This document shows, piece after piece, positions 60,431-64,000 of a stretch of DNA of 64,000 nucleotides. This DNA is from Caballeronia humi. Lineage in GTDB: Bacteria; Pseudomonadota; Gammaproteobacteria; Burkholderiales; Burkholderiaceae. How positions within the stretch are numbered: the first letter of the stretch is position 1; every line of letters starts with the position of its first letter. The position numbers and the translations under genes were made by a program. The notes under the pieces are model-generated. The model was not told where the DNA came from and did not search any database. It saw only the letters and a list, made by a program, of their open reading frames with translations. The stretch spans positions 34,656-98,655 of the forward strand of contig NZ_FCNW02000022.1 in NCBI RefSeq assembly GCF_001544475.1, written 5' to 3'.

Positions 60431-60904
60431 ATGCAACGAACGCTGAAAATTCCAGTCGCGCTGGCCGTGTGGGCGATCGCGTTTGCCGCCAGCGCGCAGC
60501 AACCTATCGTCTATCCGGCGAAAGGTCAGAGCCCGCAGCAGCAGAGCAGCGATCTCGCCGCGTGCCAGGGCTGGGCCAAGCAGAGCACCGGCGTGGATCC
60601 CGTCGCGATTGCGCAGCATTCCAGCCAGCCCGCGCCTGCCCAGCAGCAAGGCGGCCGGGTGCGCGGCGCGGCCGGCGGGGCGGCGGGCGGCGCGATGATC
60701 GGAGCGATCGCGGGCGACGCGGGCAAGGGCGCGGCGATCGGCGCGGTGACGGGAACGGTCGTCGGCGGCTCGCGGCAGCGCCGCGCCAACCGGGCTTCGG
60801 GCGAGCAGCAGCAAGCGAGTCAGCAGCAGTCGTCGGAGGCGATGGTGACGTTCAACCGCGCGGTGGGCGCCTGCATGACGGGCCGTGGGTATACCGTTCA
60901 ATGA
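60431..60904 (+). CDS. Secreted glycine-zipper protein
   Basis: The 157-residue protein has a Sec signal peptide (MQRTLKIPVALAVWAIAFAA, cleavage near SAQ). A glycine-zipper region (about 75-115, GGAAGGAMIGAIAGDAGKGA) could pack into membrane; Gln-rich stretches flank it. The C-terminal YMGG-like end is FNRAVGACMTGRGYTV. Its ATG has AGGCGTGAGCC upstream. It is followed closely by another secreted gene. Confidence 0.78.
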   Translation: MQRTLKIPVALAVWAIAFAASAQQPIVYPAKGQSPQQQSSDLAACQGWAKQSTGVDPVAIAQHSSQPAPAQQQGGRVRGAAGGAAGGAMIGAIAGDAGKGAAIGAVTGTVVGGSRQRRANRASGEQQQASQQQSSEAMVTFNRAVGACMTGRGYTVQ

Positions 60905-60918
60905 GTCGGGAGGCAGGC

Positions 60919-61317
60919 ATGAGGGTGACCGAACTGAAGCGGCTTGCGCTGGCCACGGTGTTGTCGGGCGCGGCGACGTGGGCGTCGGGCGCGGACTTCG
61001 ACGGCAGCAAGGCGCTCATCTGCGCCACCGTCGACGCGCACGCGTGCGACCCCGGCGAGGTGTGCCTGCGCGATCTTCCGGCGGGTTTCGGCGTGCCGCA
61101 GTTCATGAACGTCAACTTCGCGAAGAAGACGATCGCGGGTCCGAAGCGTTCGACGGAGATTCGGTCTATCGAAAAGACTTCGGATCAGGTGCTGATGCAG
61201 GGCAACGAACTTGGCTACGGCTGGACGGTTGTGCTCGACCAGGATGGGTCGATGTCGATGACGCTCGTTAATAATCAGGAGGTTTTGGTGGTCTTTGGTT
61301 ACTGCACGCCGCAGTGA
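60919..61317 (+). CDS. Secreted hypothetical protein
   Basis: The 132-residue protein has a signal peptide (MRVTELKRLALATVLSGAAT, cleaved near ASG/AD), then four cysteines (ICAT, ACDPGEVCLRD, and GYC at the end). GGGAGGCAG before the ATG at 60919 is excellent, and supports this over an ATG at 60901. It lies 15 bases past the glycine-zipper gene. The domain is unknown. Confidence 0.75.
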   Translation: MRVTELKRLALATVLSGAATWASGADFDGSKALICATVDAHACDPGEVCLRDLPAGFGVPQFMNVNFAKKTIAGPKRSTEIRSIEKTSDQVLMQGNELGYGWTVVLDQDGSMSMTLVNNQEVLVVFGYCTPQ

Positions 61318-61329
61318 GGGGGTGGGCTT

Positions 61330-61575
61330 GTTGAACGCCGTTTGATGCGCTCAGGCTTCGATGGAACTTGCTTTTTTAGCGGTCTATTAGCTCTGCCCCT
61401 GTCCGGGGCGGGACTCACTTTCTTTGCTGCTGCAAAGAAAGTAAGCAAAGAAAGCAGCTTCCCACCGCCAGTGCTACCGAACCCTCACTCGCGTAACAAC
61501 GGATTGGCGCTGGAGAGTAAGTGTCGCCCTCACGGCGGAACCGGGCTTGGCTCGCGGACCCACTGTGACAACGCG
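61330..61575. repeat. Left arm of a long inverted repeat
   Basis: About 245 bases that are an imperfect reverse complement of 61758-62004. It includes a smaller palindromic core TTTCTTTGCTGCTGCAAAGAAA and the GCCCCTGTCCGGGGC hairpin. A short open frame here is an artefact of the repeat. It starts 13 bases after the preceding gene. Confidence 0.85.
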
Positions 61576-61757
61576 TACTTCCTCGGAGTGGTATGCACTC
61601 CGCTTGGCTCCGTCCTCGCTTCGCTCCGACGTGGGGTTCACAAAAGCCATCTTGTGCTTGCGCTCTTGTTACCTTGGATTCCCTGCGCGGTGCACCCAAC
61701 GTCTGAGCGCGTAGCGCGAGGACGGATGTATGACTGCTGCACCGGTCCGTTGTACTG

Positions 61758-62004
61758 CGCGTTGCCACAGTGGGTCCGCGAGCCAAGCCGGGTTCCACCG
61801 TGAGGGCGACACTTACTCTCCAGCGCCAATCCCCTCCCTATGCGAGTGATGGACCGTTAGCACTGGCGGTTGGAAGCTGCTTTCTTTGCTTACTTTCTTT
61901 GCAGCAGCAAAGAAAGTGAGTCCCGCCCCGGACAGGGGCAGAGCAAATAGACCGAAAAGAAAACAAGTTTCCTAGGAGCCTAAGCGCATCAAACGGTGTT
62001 GAAC
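61758..62004. repeat. Right arm of the long inverted repeat
   Basis: Complement of the left arm, with a 182-base spacer between them. Visible matched blocks are CCACTGTGAC/CACAGTGG, the GGCGCTGGAGAGTAAGTGTC segment, GAAAGCAGCTT and GCATCAAACGG. The arms differ by scattered substitutions, so the element is not brand new. Confidence 0.85.
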
Positions 62005-62035
62005 TACAAACCCAAGCGCCAGCGTAAAACCTTGT

Positions 62036-62168
62036 GCAAAGAAAGTGAGTCCCGCTCCGGACAGGGGCAGAGCTAATAGACCGAGAGGAAGGCAAGTTCC
62101 ATAGAAGCCTAAGCGCATCAAACATCAAACGATGTTGAACCACCACAAACCCAAGCGCCAGCGTAAGG
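62036..62168. repeat. Direct partial copy of the right-arm end
   Basis: The 130 bases from 62036 repeat 61907-62035 with mismatches and an 8-10-base insertion (AAACATCAAACGATG in place of AAACGGTG). Period is 129. It ends directly before the RND adaptor and so may carry its leader. Confidence 0.8.
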
Positions 62169-62177
62169 GAGCGTCAC

Positions 62178-63467
62178 ATGCTGATGTCACATTCGCGGAA
62201 CGGGAACGGGAACAGTGAGGCGCGGCGCGCACGCGCCTGGCTGCGCATCGCATGCACGGGTGCGGCGCTAGCGTTGCTTGCAGCCTGCGACAAGAAACCG
62301 GCCCCGGCGCCGCACGCAGCGATCGAAGTCACGGTGATGACCGTGAAGCAGGGCGATATCCCGGTCGAATACGAGTTCACCGCGCAGACGCAAAGCTCGC
62401 GCGAAGTCGAGATCCGGGCACGCGTCGATGGCTTTCTGGAAAAGCGCGTGTATACCGAAGGCTCGCTAGTGAAGGCCGGGCAGACGCTCTTCCTGATGGA
62501 CACGAAGCCGTTCGAAGCGACGCTGCAATCAGCGCGCGGCGAGCTGTCGCAGCAGATGGCGCGACTGTCGGTTGCGAAGGCGAATCTTGCGCGCGTAGTG
62601 CCGCTCGTCGCGCAGAACGCGTTAAGCCAGAAGGACCTCGACGATGCCACCGGCAGTGAAAAGGAAGCCGAAGCCGCGGTGATCGCCGCGCGCGGACAGG
62701 TCCGCACCGCCGAACTCAATCTGAGCTACACCACGATCAAGTCGCCGCTCACGGGACTGTCGAGCTTCGCGCGCCAGCAGGACGGCAGCTACGTCACGGC
62801 GAGCGCGACGGGCCTCCTCACCTACGTCTACCAACTCGATCCAATGTGGGTGAACTTCAGCATCTCGGAGAACGAGATCCTGTCGTATCGCGATCAGGAA
62901 GCGAAGGGCCTCATCAAGTTCCCGCCTAACCGCGACTTCGAGGTCGCGGTGATCCTCGCCGACGGTACCGTGTTCCCGGCGCGCGGCAAGATCGATTTCA
63001 CGAATCCCGCCTTCAATACACAGACCGGCACGTTCCTCGTGCGGGCGTCGCTGCCCAATCCGAAGGGGACGCTGCGCCCCGGCCAGTTCGTGCGCGCGAG
63101 AGTCTACGGCGCGGTGCGTCTGCACGCGATCCTCGTGCCGCAGCGCGCGGTGCTGCAGGGCTCGAAGAGCCATTTCGTCTGGGTAGTCGACAAGGATTCG
63201 AAGGCGCGTCAACGCGTGGTCGAAGTGGGCGAGTGGCACGGTGACGACTGGTTCATCAACCAGGGCCTGCAGCCGGGCGAGCGGATCGTGGTCGACGGCG
63301 CGATCCGCGTCGTAGCCGACACGCCGCTCAAGATCACCGATGCGCCGCCGGCCGCACCCGCGTCCGCTCCCGCCGCTGCGGCCGCCGCTCCCGCCGAGCG
63401 GCAGCGGGGCGGTGGCGAAACGCAAAGTCTCGCGCGGCGTTCGTCCGATGACGCCGTGACGCACTGA
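62178..63467 (+). CDS. RND efflux periplasmic adaptor (AcrA/MexA type)
   Basis: The 429-residue protein has a lipoprotein signal with lipobox LLAAC (Cys37). The lipoyl halves, hairpin (about 100-150) and beta-barrel (ITDAPPA... region) follow the AcrA plan: VEYEFTAQTQSSREVEIRAR, FLEKRVYTEGSLVKAGQTLF, VVPLVAQNALSQKDLDDA. A low-complexity Ala/Pro tail ends it. AAGGGAGCG before the ATG. An RND permease starts 13 bases later. Confidence 0.92.
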   Translation: MLMSHSRNGNGNSEARRARAWLRIACTGAALALLAACDKKPAPAPHAAIEVTVMTVKQGDIPVEYEFTAQTQSSREVEIRARVDGFLEKRVYTEGSLVKAGQTLFLMDTKPFEATLQSARGELSQQMARLSVAKANLARVVPLVAQNALSQKDLDDATGSEKEAEAAVIAARGQVRTAELNLSYTTIKSPLTGLSSFARQQDGSYVTASATGLLTYVYQLDPMWVNFSISENEILSYRDQEAKGLIKFPPNRDFEVAVILADGTVFPARGKIDFTNPAFNTQTGTFLVRASLPNPKGTLRPGQFVRARVYGAVRLHAILVPQRAVLQGSKSHFVWVVDKDSKARQRVVEVGEWHGDDWFINQGLQPGERIVVDGAIRVVADTPLKITDAPPAAPASAPAAAAAAPAERQRGGGETQSLARRSSDDAVTH

Positions 63468-63480
63468 GCGGACGGGCCCA

Positions 63481-64000
63481 ATGAACATCTCCCACTACTG
63501 CATCGACAGGCCGATCTTCGCGTCGGTCATCTCGATCGTGATCACGCTCGGCGGCGCCCTCGCCATGCTGGGGCTGCCGGTCGCGCAGTATCCCGACATC
63601 ACGCCGCCGCAGATCACGATCTCCGCGACCTACCCGGGCGCGACCGGCGACGTGGTGGCGAACAACGTGGGCGCGCCGATCGAGCAGCAGGTGAACGGCG
63701 CGGACAACATGATCTACATGAACTCGTCGAGTTCATCGACGGGGAACTACACGCTTAACGCCTATTTCAAGATCGGCACCAACCCCGAGCTCGCGCAGGT
63801 CGACGTGCAGAACCGCGTGAACCTCGCGTTGCCGCAATTGCCGCAGTCGGTGCAGGCGCAGGGCATCCAGGTGCAGAAGAAGTCGTCGGCGTTCATGATG
63901 GTCATCACGATCTATTCGCCGACCGATCGCTACGACTCGACCTACATCGCCAACTACACGAACATCTACGTGCTCGATGCGTTGAAACGCATCCCCGGCG
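63481..64000 (+). CDS. RND efflux permease, truncated by window end
   Basis: The first 173 codons of a HAE1-type pump (AcrB/MexB/BpeB-like): MNISHYCIDRPIFASVISIV forms the first helix, then LPVAQYPDITPPQITISATY and GADNMIYMNSSSSSTGNYTL, the porter-domain landmarks. The frame is open to the last base. The full protein should be about 1,050 residues. With the adaptor it makes an operon; the outer-membrane channel presumably follows beyond the window. Confidence 0.93.
   Translation, partial: MNISHYCIDRPIFASVISIVITLGGALAMLGLPVAQYPDITPPQITISATYPGATGDVVANNVGAPIEQQVNGADNMIYMNSSSSSTGNYTLNAYFKIGTNPELAQVDVQNRVNLALPQLPQSVQAQGIQVQKKSSAFMMVITIYSPTDRYDSTYIANYTNIYVLDALKRIPG

Noticed and set aside
61342..61803. 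Open frame of about 150 codons running through the inverted repeat
   Set aside because: It lies entirely in the repeat, its mirror image is open too, and the residues show no protein-like pattern.
1..64000. tRNA, rRNA and CRISPR arrays
   Set aside because: I looked for T-loop-like strings, rRNA blocks and regularly spaced short repeats and found none that hold; hits such as GGGTTCGAAT at 35041 lack the rest of a tRNA.

Overview
The window reads as a piece of a high-GC betaproteobacterial chromosome, most likely from the Burkholderiaceae, in the Paraburkholderia/Caballeronia neighbourhood. The grounds are the codon bias, which leaves long empty open frames opposite real genes, several small protein families that I know mainly from Burkholderia relatives (DUF3022, PGDYG, LTXXQ), and the gene mix: LysR regulators, RND pumps, a 2-ketogluconate operon and a bacteriophytochrome. 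The genus is inferred from family content, not from a marker gene. No rRNA, tRNA or CRISPR array was seen.

Layout. 1-7.1 kb: a LysR regulator divergent from a quinone-oxidoreductase-like gene, a secreted protein, then a bacterial NHEJ pair (ku, ligD) and a small acidic protein. 7.3-12.8 kb: a light-sensing cluster of bphO (makes biliverdin), bphP (phytochrome kinase), a single-domain response regulator and a REC-PAS-kinase-REC hybrid. 12.9-18.1 kb: two VOC proteins, a micro-ORF resembling a MazE-type tail, fetAB and an AsmA protein. 18.7-25.3 kb: a three-gene RND efflux operon with overlapping stops and starts, divergent from a TetR regulator. 25.3-30.7 kb: small proteins, a ClC-type channel, an aldo/keto reductase, a GST and a YeiH transporter, the last divergent from a LysR gene with a palindrome between them.

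31.8-37.2 kb: a complete kguE-kguK-kguT-kguD plus ptxS cluster for 2-ketogluconate use. A 38-bp perfect inverted repeat, built from two PtxS-like operators, precedes kguE. kguD carries a one-base frameshift. 37.2-46.6 kb is accessory: an intramembrane protease homologue, Burkholderia small proteins, a truncated PhoD-like fragment, a coupled two-gene unit that looks like an orphan toxin/immunity pair, an O-methyltransferase, an SDR with an ABM monooxygenase, and a 65-aa peptide with a double-glycine leader.

46.6-55.1 kb: an MFS drug exporter, a Tas-like reductase, tkt and gnd (pentose phosphate), a brnTA toxin-antitoxin unit in which brnT appears frame-scrambled, and a NodIJ-like ABC exporter. 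55.4-61.3 kb: a universal stress protein, a TAXI-type binding protein, a PAS kinase with FixJ-like and CheY-like regulators, and two small secreted proteins; a repeated palindrome flanks the CheY-like gene. 61.3-62.2 kb is a non-coding repeat island with about 245-bp inverted arms and an extra direct copy. The window ends in a second RND pump, cut off at its permease.
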